From the NCBI GenBank assembly GCA_002386405.1, contig DGIP01000205.1, positions 1 through 8,932 on the forward strand: a stretch of DNA of 8,932 bases, given 5' to 3'. The translations under genes were made by a program, and so were the position numbers. This stretch comes from Stenotrophomonas maltophilia (GTDB lineage Bacteria > Pseudomonadota > Gammaproteobacteria > Xanthomonadales > Xanthomonadaceae). The notes under the pieces were generated by a model. It was not told the origin of the DNA and ran no database searches. It worked only from the letters and a program-made list of their open reading frames with translations. Positions 1-6,239 of this stretch are shown in pieces (within the stretch, counting starts at the first letter, position 1; every line of letters begins with the position of its first letter).

Positions 1-10
1 CTTCCGATCT
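1..10 (+). other. Residual Illumina adapter end (assembly artefact)
   Basis: The first ten bases, CTTCCGATCT, are identical to the 3' end of the common Illumina TruSeq adapter. They sit exactly at the window edge. The T at position 10 joins the following AG to make an in-frame TAG that cuts the otherwise open reading frame ending at 156. Both facts fit untrimmed adapter at a contig end rather than genomic sequence. A chance 10-base match is possible but unlikely at this exact place. Confidence 0.8.
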
Positions 11-156
11 AGGCCGCGCGCTGGAGCCGCGACGGCGGCGATGCGACCCAGGCGCGACAGGCGCTGCGCCGGGCCTTCCATGACGGACCGCACTGGCAGC
101 CGGCGCAGACCGCGGAAAATACTGGCCTGGCGCCGCTCTATCCTTCGGGACGCTGA
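11..156 (+). CDS. C-terminal fragment of an unidentified protein
   Basis: An open frame runs from the adapter junction to a TGA at 154-156 and gives about 47 residues. It begins AARWSRDGGD and ends GLAPLYPSGR. Codon use is GC-rich, like the neighbouring genes. The fragment is hydrophilic, rich in Arg, Ala and Gln, with an amphipathic helical stretch (ATQARQALRRAF) and no membrane segment. I do not recognise the family. The in-frame TAG at 10-12 includes an adapter base and is probably not real, so the gene would continue upstream in the genome. It is co-directional with the transporter 67 bases downstream, but a weak hairpin lies between them. Confidence 0.55.
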
Positions 157-162
157 GTGGCC

Positions 163-185
163 GCCGGGCCGGGTGGGCCGGCTTT
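163..185 (+). terminator. Weak possible terminator after the partial gene
   Basis: GCC plus GGCC (163-170, one bulged G) can pair with GGCCGGC (176-182) around a five-base loop, followed by TTTG and, a little further on, CTCTTTCTC. The T tract is short, so termination would be weak. The hairpin lies just after the stop codon of the upstream fragment and before the transporter's ribosome binding site. Confidence 0.3.
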
Positions 186-198
186 GCTAAGCTCTTTC

Positions 199-213
199 TC
201 TAATTTTCAAGGA
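199..213 (+). promoter_or_regulatory. Possible -10 element and RBS of the transporter gene
   Basis: TCTAAT at 199-204 matches the TATAAT consensus at five of six positions, but no convincing -35 lies 16-18 bases upstream. The only nearby candidate, TTTGCT at 183, is too close. AAGGA at 209-213 is a good ribosome binding site ten bases before the ATG at 224 and fixes that start. A -10 this near the RBS would leave almost no leader, so the promoter reading is weak while the RBS is sound. Confidence 0.35.
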
Positions 214-223
214 ACACCGCTCC

Positions 224-1549
224 ATGACTGAGGCCGCAACGACCCGGCAGAAGCTGCCATTGCATTGGAAAATGGGCATTGGCTTCGGGCTTGGCCTGCT
301 GCTGGGGCTGATCGTGCACGCCGTCGGGCCGGGCATTCCCTGGCTGCCCGATGCCGCCCGCGGGGTGATGACCTACCTGACCACGCCGCTGTCGGGCCTG
401 TTCCTCAACCTGATCTTCATGCTGATCGTGCCGCTGATCTTCTCGGCGCTGGTGATGGGCGTGTCGGAGATGGGCGACATCCGCTCGCTGGGGCGCATTG
501 GCTGGAAGACCCTGGCGTACACCGTGCTGCTGTCGGGCATCGCGGTCGGCCTGGGCCTGGTGCTGGTCAACGTGCTCAAGCCGGGCGTGGGCGTGGACCC
601 GGCCATGGCCCAGCAGCTGCTGCACGAGAACGTCGAGCGCAGCCGCGAGATCGTGGCCAACATCGGCGAGCAGCCCAAGGGCATGGACATGCTGCTGTCG
701 ATCGTGCCCAGCAACGTGCTGGCCGCCGCATCGAGCAATGGCGCGATCCTGTCGCTGATGTTCTTCGCGCTGATGTTCGGCATCGGCATGGTGCTGTCGC
801 CGGATGAGAAGACCGCGCCGCTGCGCAAGGTCATCGAAGGCGTGTTCGAAGTCTCGATGACCCTGATCAACCTGGTCATCCGCCTGGCGCCGTACGCGGT
901 GGCCTGCTTCATGTTCAACCTCGCGGCGATCTTCGGCTTCGACCTGCTGATCCGCCTGGGTGCCTACGTGGGCGTGGTGGTACTGGCGCTGGCGCTGCAC
1001 ATGGTGGTGACCTATGGCGCGGCGGTGTGGCTGTCGGGGCGTTCGCCGCTGGCGTTCTTCCGCGATACCCAGGAAGCCACGGTGATGGCCTTCTCCACCG
1101 CCTCCAGCAACGCCACCCTGCCGACCGCGCTGCGCGTGGCCGACCAGATGGGCCTGCCGCAGAAGGTCTCGCGCTTCGTGCTGACCGTGGGCGCCACCGC
1201 CAACCAGAACGGCACCGCGCTGTTCGAAGGCGTGACGGTGATCTTCCTGGCCCAGTTCTTCGGCGTGGACCTGAGCATCACCCAGCAGCTGATGGTGATG
1301 GTGGTCTGCATCCTGGGCGGCATCGGCACCGCCGGCGTGCCGTCCGGCTCGCTGCCCGTGGTGGCCATGATCTGCGCCATGGTCGGCGTGGACCCGATGG
1401 GCATCGGCCTGATCCTGGGCGTGAACCACTTCCTGGACATGTGCCGCACCGCGCTCAATGTCACCGGCGACCTGGCCCTGACCACCCTGGTGGCCAAGGG
1501 CGAAACCGAGGAAAGCCCGGTCCCGGGCCCGGTCGTGCCGCGCAGCTGA
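224..1549 (+). CDS. Dicarboxylate/amino acid:cation symporter (SDF/DAACS family)
   Basis: This 441-residue inner-membrane carrier should import an acidic amino acid or C4-dicarboxylate (glutamate, aspartate, succinate type) coupled to cations. Length matches GltP/DctA relatives. Family marks are in order: hydrophobic TM segments from residue 17; the serine-rich hairpin STASSNATLP (291-300); the broken TM7 motif as NQNGT (327-331); hairpin 2 as GIGTAGVPSG (367-376 region); and TM8 with D405, R408, T409, N412 and D416. By homology, the Arg and Asp of TM8 contact the substrate's side-chain carboxylate and amino group, which favours an acidic amino acid. The TM7 motif has Asn329 where the canonical NMDGT has a sodium-binding Asp. 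The start is fixed by AAGGA ten bases upstream. It looks monocistronic, closed by a strong terminator. The exact substrate and coupling ion cannot be read from sequence, so I give no symbol. Confidence 0.93.
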   Translation: MTEAATTRQKLPLHWKMGIGFGLGLLLGLIVHAVGPGIPWLPDAARGVMTYLTTPLSGLFLNLIFMLIVPLIFSALVMGVSEMGDIRSLGRIGWKTLAYTVLLSGIAVGLGLVLVNVLKPGVGVDPAMAQQLLHENVERSREIVANIGEQPKGMDMLLSIVPSNVLAAASSNGAILSLMFFALMFGIGMVLSPDEKTAPLRKVIEGVFEVSMTLINLVIRLAPYAVACFMFNLAAIFGFDLLIRLGAYVGVVVLALALHMVVTYGAAVWLSGRSPLAFFRDTQEATVMAFSTASSNATLPTALRVADQMGLPQKVSRFVLTVGATANQNGTALFEGVTVIFLAQFFGVDLSITQQLMVMVVCILGGIGTAGVPSGSLPVVAMICAMVGVDPMGIGLILGVNHFLDMCRTALNVTGDLALTTLVAKGETEESPVPGPVVPRS

Positions 1550-1575
1550 CCGCGCCTGCCGCCCCAGCCTCATTG

Positions 1576-1602
1576 AAAGCGCCCCGCCCAGCGGGGCGTT
1601 TT
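1576..1602 (+). terminator. Intrinsic terminator of the symporter gene
   Basis: An eight-base-pair GC stem (CGCCCCGC at 1580-1587 with GCGGGGCG at 1591-1598) has a three-base loop CCA. It is flanked by AAAG on the left and TTTT on the right, which can extend the stem. The T run at 1599-1602 follows directly. It lies 27 bases after the symporter stop and ahead of the transketolase promoter, so the two genes are probably transcribed separately. Confidence 0.88.
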
Positions 1603-1641
1603 CATTGGTGTACCGGAGCCGTCTTCACACGCCCGGACGGC

Positions 1642-1670
1642 CTGACCCGGTCGGTGGACTATGGGACAAT
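1642..1670 (+). promoter_or_regulatory. Predicted sigma-70 promoter of the transketolase gene
   Basis: CTGACC (1642-1647, four of six to TTGACA) and GACAAT (1665-1670, four of six to TATAAT) are 17 bases apart. It lies between the symporter terminator and the transketolase start. Transcription would begin near 1677, giving a leader of about 38 bases. That leader holds a small hairpin, GCTCC/GGAGC with a GCG loop at 1683-1695. No strong Shine-Dalgarno sits close to the ATG at 1715; the only GGAG (1691-1694) is 20 bases away and inside the hairpin. Confidence 0.5.
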
Positions 1671-1714
1671 GGGCAGCCCGCAGCTCCGCGGGAGCCTCCC
1701 GACCCGACAGACTC

Positions 1715-3724
1715 ATGACGCAGCCCACCCGCCGCCAGTTGGCCAACGCCATCCGCTTCCTTGCCGCTGATGCGGTCGAAACCGCCAAGTCCGGGCATCC
1801 CGGCATGCCGATGGGCATGGCAGATATCGCCGAAGTCCTCTGGAACGACTATCTCCGTCACAACCCGAACAACCCCAAGTGGTTCAACCGGGACCGCTTC
1901 GTGCTGTCCAACGGCCACGGCTCGATGCTGCAGTACGCGCTGCTGCACCTGAGCGGCTACGACCTGCCGATCGAACAGCTCAAGCAGTTCCGCCAGCTGG
2001 GCAGCAAGACCGCCGGCCACCCGGAACACCATGAAACCCCCGGCGTGGAAACCACCACCGGTCCGCTCGGCCAGGGCCTGGCCAATGCCGTGGGCTTCGC
2101 GCTGGCTGAAAAGCTGCTGGCCCAGCGCTACAACCGCCCCGAGCACGAGATCGTCGACCACCGCACCTGGGTGTTCCTGGGCGACGGCTGCCTGATGGAA
2201 GGCGTGTCCCACGAAGCCGCCTCGCTGGCCGGTACCTGGGGCCTGGGCAAGCTGGTCTGCTTCTGGGACGACAACCACATCTCCATCGACGGCAACACCG
2301 CCGGCTGGTTCACCGACAACACCCCCGAGCGTTTCGAAGCCTATGGCTGGAACGTGGTGCGCGGCGTCGATGGGCATGACCCGGAAAGCATCAAGGCCGC
2401 CATCGAGAACGCGCTGGCGCAGTCCGACAAGCCGACCCTGATCTGCTGCCGCACCACCATTGGTTTCGGTTCGCCGGGCAAGGCCGGCAAGGAATCCAGC
2501 CACGGCGCACCGCTGGGCAAGGATGAGCTGGAAGCCACCCGCAAGCAGCTGGGCTGGAACTACGGCCCGTTCGAGATCCCGGAAGAGATCTACGCCGGCT
2601 GGCGTGCCGGCGGTACCGGCACCCTGCGCCAGGCCGAGTGGGAACAGCAGTTCGACAAGTACGCGGCGCAGTTCCCGGCCGAAGCCGACGAACTGACCCG
2701 CCGTTCGCACGGCGAGCTGCCGGCCGATTTCGTCGCCAAGGCCGATGCCTACATCGCCCAGGTCCAGGCCGAAGGCCAGACCATCGCCTCGCGCAAGGCC
2801 TCGCAGCTGGCCATCGAAGCCTTCGCGCCGCTGCTGCCGGAGCTGGTGGGTGGTTCGGCCGACCTGGCGCACTCCAACCTGACCCTGTGGAAGGCCAGCA
2901 AGTCGGTCGCCACCGATGACCCGAACGCCAACTACGTGTACTACGGCGTGCGCGAGTTCGGCATGACCGCGATTGCCAATGGCCTGGCCCTGCACGGCGG
3001 CTTCATTCCGTTCGACGCCACCTTCCTGGTGTTCAGCGATTACGCCCGCAACGGCGTGCGCATGAGCGCACTGATCCCGGCCCACGCCATCCACGTGTAC
3101 ACCCACGACTCGATCGGCCTGGGCGAAGACGGCCCGACCCACCAGCCGGTGGAGCACCTGGCTTCGCTGCGCTACATCCCGAACAACGATGTGTGGCGCC
3201 CGTGCGACGCGGTTGAATCGGCGGTCAGCTGGAAGGCCGCGATCACCCGCCAGGACGGCCCGAGCTGCCTGGTGTTCAGCCGCCAGAACCTGCCGCACCA
3301 GCCGCGCAGCACCGACCAGGTGGCGCTGATCGCCCGTGGCGGTTACGTGCTGGCCGATGCCGAAGGCGGCGTGCCGGACGTGATCCTGATCGGTACCGGT
3401 TCGGAAGTGGGCCTGGCCGTTGCGGCCAAGGCCGAACTCGACGCTGCCGGGATCAAGACCCGCGTGGTCTCGATGCCGTCCACCGATGTGTTCGAACGCC
3501 AGGATGCGGCCTACCGTGAATCGGTGCTGCCGAACGCGGTACGCAACCGCGTGGCCGTCGAAGCCGGCGTCACCGGTTTCTGGCGCCAGTACGTGGGCCT
3601 GGACGGTGCGGTGATCGGTATCGACACCTTCGGCGCCTCGGCCCCGGCCGAAGCGCTGTACAAGCACTTCGGCATCACCGCCGATGCGGTGGTCGCCGCG
3701 GCGAAGGCACAGCTGGCCAACTAA
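1715..3724 (+). CDS. tkt: Transketolase
   Basis: This cytoplasmic thiamine-diphosphate enzyme moves two-carbon ketol units between sugar phosphates in the non-oxidative pentose phosphate pathway. At 669 residues it is full length (E. coli TktA is 663) and aligns end to end with it from memory. The TPP-binding signature is visible as GDG (156-158) ending at N187. Catalytic and substrate residues seen by homology are H28 (KSGHPG), H68 (NGHGS), H263 (SHGAPLG), E414 in YGVREFGM (the glutamate that activates the TPP ring), H464/D465 in [11 protein letters not shown], and H476 in THQPVE. Domains are the N-terminal PP domain to about 330, the Pyr domain about 355-525, and the C-terminal domain to the end. 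The start at 1715 ([14 protein letters not shown]) is chosen because it matches the family N-terminus. The in-frame ATG at 1661 lies within the predicted promoter. Confidence 0.98.
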   Translation: MTQPTRRQLANAIRFLAADAVETAKSGHPGMPMGMADIAEVLWNDYLRHNPNNPKWFNRDRFVLSNGHGSMLQYALLHLSGYDLPIEQLKQFRQLGSKTAGHPEHHETPGVETTTGPLGQGLANAVGFALAEKLLAQRYNRPEHEIVDHRTWVFLGDGCLMEGVSHEAASLAGTWGLGKLVCFWDDNHISIDGNTAGWFTDNTPERFEAYGWNVVRGVDGHDPESIKAAIENALAQSDKPTLICCRTTIGFGSPGKAGKESSHGAPLGKDELEATRKQLGWNYGPFEIPEEIYAGWRAGGTGTLRQAEWEQQFDKYAAQFPAEADELTRRSHGELPADFVAKADAYIAQVQAEGQTIASRKASQLAIEAFAPLLPELVGGSADLAHSNLTLWKASKSVATDDPNANYVYYGVREFGMTAIANGLALHGGFIPFDATFLVFSDYARNGVRMSALIPAHAIHVYTHDSIGLGEDGPTHQPVEHLASLRYIPNNDVWRPCDAVESAVSWKAAITRQDGPSCLVFSRQNLPHQPRSTDQVALIARGGYVLADAEGGVPDVILIGTGSEVGLAVAAKAELDAAGIKTRVVSMPSTDVFERQDAAYRESVLPNAVRNRVAVEAGVTGFWRQYVGLDGAVIGIDTFGASAPAEALYKHFGITADAVVAAAKAQLAN

Positions 3725-3746
3725 GCGCCAGCCACCGACGTAGTCC

Positions 3747-3779
3747 AAACGGCGCTTCCCGAAACGGAAGCGCCGTTTT
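3747..3779 (+). terminator. Bidirectional terminator between convergent genes
   Basis: A perfect 13-base-pair stem (3747-3759 with 3766-3778) surrounds a six-base loop CGAAAC. It has TTTT at 3776-3779 on the plus side and AAA at the left end, giving Ts on the minus side. It lies between the stop codons of the transketolase gene (3724) and the minus-strand acetyl-CoA hydrolase gene (3798) and can serve both. Confidence 0.92.
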
Positions 3780-3797
3780 CATTTGTCTTCGTAGCCG

Positions 3798-5747
3798 TTA
3801 CGCGGTGCGCGCCAATCCAAGGCGGACCAGGCGTGCTTCGACTTTCTCGCCGAACGTCTTCGGTGCGTCCAGGCCCATCCGCTGCAGGTAGACCACGTCG
3901 CCATCGCCGGCCGGCTGGGTGAACGCGGCCAGCACCGTGCGCAGCTTCGCGCCCGGGGTCTGGGTGTTCTGCTTCAGCCAGCCCAATGCCTTGACCAGGT
4001 GCTGCTCCACTTCGGTGAAATCGCTGCCCAGCGGGTAATCGGGCAGCGCGCCGGACTGGCGGAACGGGGCAAGCGATGCGCTCACCGATGCCGCCGTATT
4101 GCGTCGTGCCCAATGCTCCGGCGCGACAAAACCGGTGGCCAGCTTCTTCGACGCCTTCGCCGTCTGCAGCAGGTTGCCCTGGAACGCCGCATCGGTGATC
4201 GCGGCCATGCCGGTCACGCAGTCTTCGTCGGTGAGGTTGCGCAGGTCGGCGATGCCGTATTCGTTGATGTAGATATCGCGCAGGTGGCGTGGAATCGTGG
4301 TGTGCCCGTAGTTCCAGCGCACGTTCGACTGCAGCGTGCCCTTGTCCTCGCGCACCGCGCGGAACATCAACGCACTGCGTGCCTCCGGCAGCGCGTGCGC
4401 CATCGCCACGAAGTTGTACTGGCCGCCCACGCCTGAGACCACGCGGCCGTCTTCCAGCGCATCGGACACCGCCGCACCCAGCGCCGTGGCCATCATGCAG
4501 GAATTGAAGAAACGCGCATGCCGGCGCTGCAGCCGTTCCAGCGCTTCGTTGCCGCCGTACAGCTGGTTGATCTCGCTGATCCGGCGCATGCCGATCGCGC
4601 GCGATTCGTCTTCCGGCAGCTCGCGCAGCCACTGGTAGAACTCCGGCGAACCCAGGTAGAACGCGCCGTGCAGGTACTCGCCTTCGGCCTCCAGCGTGGC
4701 ATGGTCGATGGTCAGCGTGCTGCCGCTTTCAATCCGCTCCATCAGCGCCAGGTCATCGTGCACCTTGCGTCGGATCACCCCGGTCTGCACCAGCCGGCGG
4801 AAGCCTTCATTGAGCATCTCGCTGCAGCCGTACAGGCCCACCTCGAACGGTTCCAGGCCGCCGCATTCCAGCACCGTCGGGTTACTGGCCAAGGTAGGAT
4901 CCAGCGCATGCAGGATCTGCCGGTAGCGGGCGTTGTCGGTATGCCGCAGCACCAGCGCATGGCTGATCGCATCGGCCAGCGTGCCGATGCCGATCTGCAG
5001 CGTGCCACCATCGCGGACCAGCGCACTGGCATACAGGCCGATGGCGTAGTCGGCATCGCTGACAGGCTGGCGCGGCAGCCCGAACAGGTCCGGGTAGGGC
5101 GCCGGCGGGGTGATCACCAGGTCAAAGAACGACACATCCACCGTGGCCGAGCCGCCCAGGTAGGGCAGTTGCGGATCGATCTCGGCGATCAGCAGCGGCC
5201 GCGGCAGGCCGCGCGCCAGCATCGCGTCGATGGTGTCCTGGGTGATGTCGTTGTTGCACGACAGCGACAGGCGGCGGTCGTCGGGCCGCATCGCCACCTT
5301 CTGCACGATCGCGTGCGGCGCGCGCTGCGCCACCGCATCGGCGGCGTGGGTGTAGTTGAGGCTGGTGTAGCCGCGCTGTGCCTGCGATGAACCGAGCAGG
5401 GCACCGGACTGCATGTAGAACTCCTCCACCTGCACGTGGTCGGGCAGGCGGTCGCGCACCATCGCATCGGCATAGGCCAGGCGCGGGAAATCCTCGCCGA
5501 AGTGGCGCGCCGCGAACGGCGCCATGAAGCGAGCCTCCAGCCCGCCGCCGGCCTTGGGTGGGTTCAACGACAGCGCGGTGTAGATCTGCAGCGGGCGCGA
5601 CGGGTCGTTCTCGATCCGCGCATACAGCGCGTTGAGCAGCCGGTGCGGCTTGCCCAGCGCCAGCGGTGCGCCGATGCGCAGCGGCCCGTCGACACGCTGC
5701 AGCAGCCAGTCGGTTGCAGCGTCCAGGTCGGTGAGATGCTCGGTCAT
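3798..5747 (-). CDS. Acetyl-CoA hydrolase/transferase family protein (class I-type CoA transferase)
   Basis: This 649-residue, probably cytoplasmic protein belongs to the family that hydrolyses acetyl-CoA or moves CoA between acetyl-CoA and another carboxylic acid such as succinate. Family marks are the glycine-rich QIGIGTLADAI (251-261); VGLYGCSEMLNEGF (303-316), where E310 aligns with the glutamate that forms the CoA thioester intermediate; VSGVGGQYNFV (437-447) of the C-terminal domain; and NEYGIADLRNL (495-505). It is longer than typical bacterial members of about 500 residues, with an insertion around 325-420 and a C-terminal extension after about 545. The start follows AGGAA (5756-5760 on the plus map) by eight bases. 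It is divergent from the repressor operon and shares its control region. The name covers both hydrolase and transferase activity; the retained glutamate favours transferase chemistry, but the acceptor is unknown. Confidence 0.88.
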   Translation of the reverse strand: MTEHLTDLDAATDWLLQRVDGPLRIGAPLALGKPHRLLNALYARIENDPSRPLQIYTALSLNPPKAGGGLEARFMAPFAARHFGEDFPRLAYADAMVRDRLPDHVQVEEFYMQSGALLGSSQAQRGYTSLNYTHAADAVAQRAPHAIVQKVAMRPDDRRLSLSCNNDITQDTIDAMLARGLPRPLLIAEIDPQLPYLGGSATVDVSFFDLVITPPAPYPDLFGLPRQPVSDADYAIGLYASALVRDGGTLQIGIGTLADAISHALVLRHTDNARYRQILHALDPTLASNPTVLECGGLEPFEVGLYGCSEMLNEGFRRLVQTGVIRRKVHDDLALMERIESGSTLTIDHATLEAEGEYLHGAFYLGSPEFYQWLRELPEDESRAIGMRRISEINQLYGGNEALERLQRRHARFFNSCMMATALGAAVSDALEDGRVVSGVGGQYNFVAMAHALPEARSALMFRAVREDKGTLQSNVRWNYGHTTIPRHLRDIYINEYGIADLRNLTDEDCVTGMAAITDAAFQGNLLQTAKASKKLATGFVAPEHWARRNTAASVSASLAPFRQSGALPDYPLGSDFTEVEQHLVKALGWLKQNTQTPGAKLRTVLAAFTQPAGDGDVVYLQRMGLDAPKTFGEKVEARLVRLGLARTA

Positions 5748-5776
5748 GCGGCGCGTTCCTGCGAAGTCTGTTTTTC

Positions 5777-5785
5777 ATTACAGCA
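5777..5785 (-). promoter_or_regulatory. Possible extended -10 promoter of the acetyl-CoA hydrolase gene
   Basis: Read on the minus strand, TGC followed by TGTAAT gives an extended -10 (TGN plus a five-of-six TATAAT match). No recognisable -35 lies 16-18 bases upstream, which is common for extended -10 promoters or for those needing an activator. Transcription would start near 5770, leaving a leader of about 22 bases that contains the AGGAA ribosome binding site. Confidence 0.45.
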
Positions 5786-5802
5786 CTTCCGGCTTGAACG
5801 GA

Positions 5803-5815
5803 CCCGTGACACGGG
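5803..5815. promoter_or_regulatory. Perfect inverted repeat between divergent promoters
   Basis: CCCGTG and CACGGG form a perfect 6-bp inverted repeat around a single central A (5809). It lies four bases upstream of the plus-strand TTGACA and near -40 of the predicted minus-strand start. The position suits an activator or repressor of the acetyl-CoA hydrolase gene, and possibly of both sides. It does not resemble the GATTAC palindromes next to it, so a different protein would bind. A short GC-rich repeat can also arise by chance. Confidence 0.35.
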
Positions 5816-5818
5816 GGG

Positions 5819-5847
5819 TTGACAGCGGGAAAGATTACGCGCGTAAT
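5819..5847 (+). promoter_or_regulatory. Promoter of the BlaI-type repressor operon
   Basis: A perfect -35 TTGACA (5819-5824) is followed after exactly 17 bases by CGTAAT (5842-5847), which keeps the TAAT end of the -10 consensus. Transcription would begin near 5854, leaving a leader of about 20 bases. The -10 lies wholly inside the first palindromic operator, so repressor binding would block polymerase directly. Confidence 0.75.
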
Positions 5848-5848
5848 C
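5833..5848. promoter_or_regulatory. Operator 1: perfect 16-bp palindrome, probable BlaI-type box
   Basis: GATTACGCGCGTAATC is a perfect palindrome overlapping the -10 of the repressor operon. Its ATTAC-N4-GTAA arms resemble the BlaI operator of Bacillus licheniformis as I recall it (ATTACATATGTAA core). BlaI/MecI proteins bind as dimers to such dyads and repress their own genes. The adjacent gene encodes such a repressor, so autoregulation is the natural reading. Confidence 0.75.
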
Positions 5849-5856
5849 AGATCGTC

Positions 5857-5872
5857 GATTACGGATGTAAAT
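5857..5872. promoter_or_regulatory. Operator 2: imperfect copy over the RBS and start codon
   Basis: GATTACGGATGTAAAT repeats operator 1 with arms GATTAC and GTAAAT, centred 24 bp further downstream. It lies just past the predicted transcription start and covers the GGA (5863-5865) that acts as ribosome binding site, reaching the first ATG. The four half-sites alternate GATTAC, GTAATC, GATTAC, GTAAAT, so the inner pair also forms a dyad. Two sites suggest cooperative binding of two dimers. Confidence 0.6.
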
Positions 5873-5873
5873 G

Positions 5874-6239
5874 ATGAGCCAGATCAGCGAAGCCGAAGCC
5901 GTTGTCATGGAAGTGCTCTGGAACCGGCACCCGCAAGGGGCCGATGAGGTGGTGGCGGCGCTGGCCGACCGCGACTGGGCCGAGCCCACCATCAAGACCC
6001 TGCTCAACCGGCTGCTCACCAAGGGCGCGATCAGCGCCAGCCGCGACGGCCGCCGCTACCTGTACTCGCCGGTGCTGCAGCGCCAGGCCTGGGTGGCCGA
6101 GCAGAGCAGCGGCCTGCTGGACAAGCTGTTCGCCGGCCGGGTCGCGCCGCTGGTGGCGCATTTCAGCGAACGCGGCGAGCTGAGCGCGCAGGACATCGCC
6201 GAACTGAAGAAGCTGATCCAGGAGCTGGACCATGACTGA
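5874..6239 (+). CDS. BlaI/MecI/CopY-family winged-helix repressor
   Basis: This 121-residue cytoplasmic DNA-binding protein should repress its own operon. It has the family layout: SEAEAVVMEVLW (5-16), a recognition helix around EPTIKTLLNRLLTKG (37-51), the wing with RRYLYSPV (60-67), and a C-terminal dimerisation helix region. In staphylococcal BlaI/MecI the sensor protease triggers cleavage between Asn101 and Phe102; the aligned segment here is LVAHFSERGELS (93-104), pointing to His96-Phe97. The start at 5874 is preferred over the adjacent ATG at 5871 because GGA lies eight bases before it; the alternative adds one Met. It overlaps the next gene by eight bases (ATGACTGA), so the two are translationally coupled. 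I see no beta-lactamase gene nearby, so I give no bla symbol. Confidence 0.92.
   Translation: MSQISEAEAVVMEVLWNRHPQGADEVVAALADRDWAEPTIKTLLNRLLTKGAISASRDGRRYLYSPVLQRQAWVAEQSSGLLDKLFAGRVAPLVAHFSERGELSAQDIAELKKLIQELDHD

Noticed and set aside
200..1573. 457-residue open frame antisense to the symporter
   Set aside because: Its extreme His/Gln/Arg content and full overlap with a well-recognised gene show it is a shadow frame.
1661..1714. Upstream ATG at 1661 as transketolase start
   Set aside because: It overlaps the predicted -10 and adds 18 residues absent from the family; the start at 1715 matches known N-termini.
1625..3748. 707-residue open frame antisense to transketolase
   Set aside because: It mirrors the transketolase gene in GC-rich DNA, where stop codons are rare on the opposite strand. 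Its composition (His, Gly, Arg, Val rich, no recognisable domain) is that of a shadow frame.
4518..5390. 290-residue plus-strand frame inside the acetyl-CoA hydrolase gene
   Set aside because: It overlaps a clear family member entirely and has no domain or ribosome binding site support.
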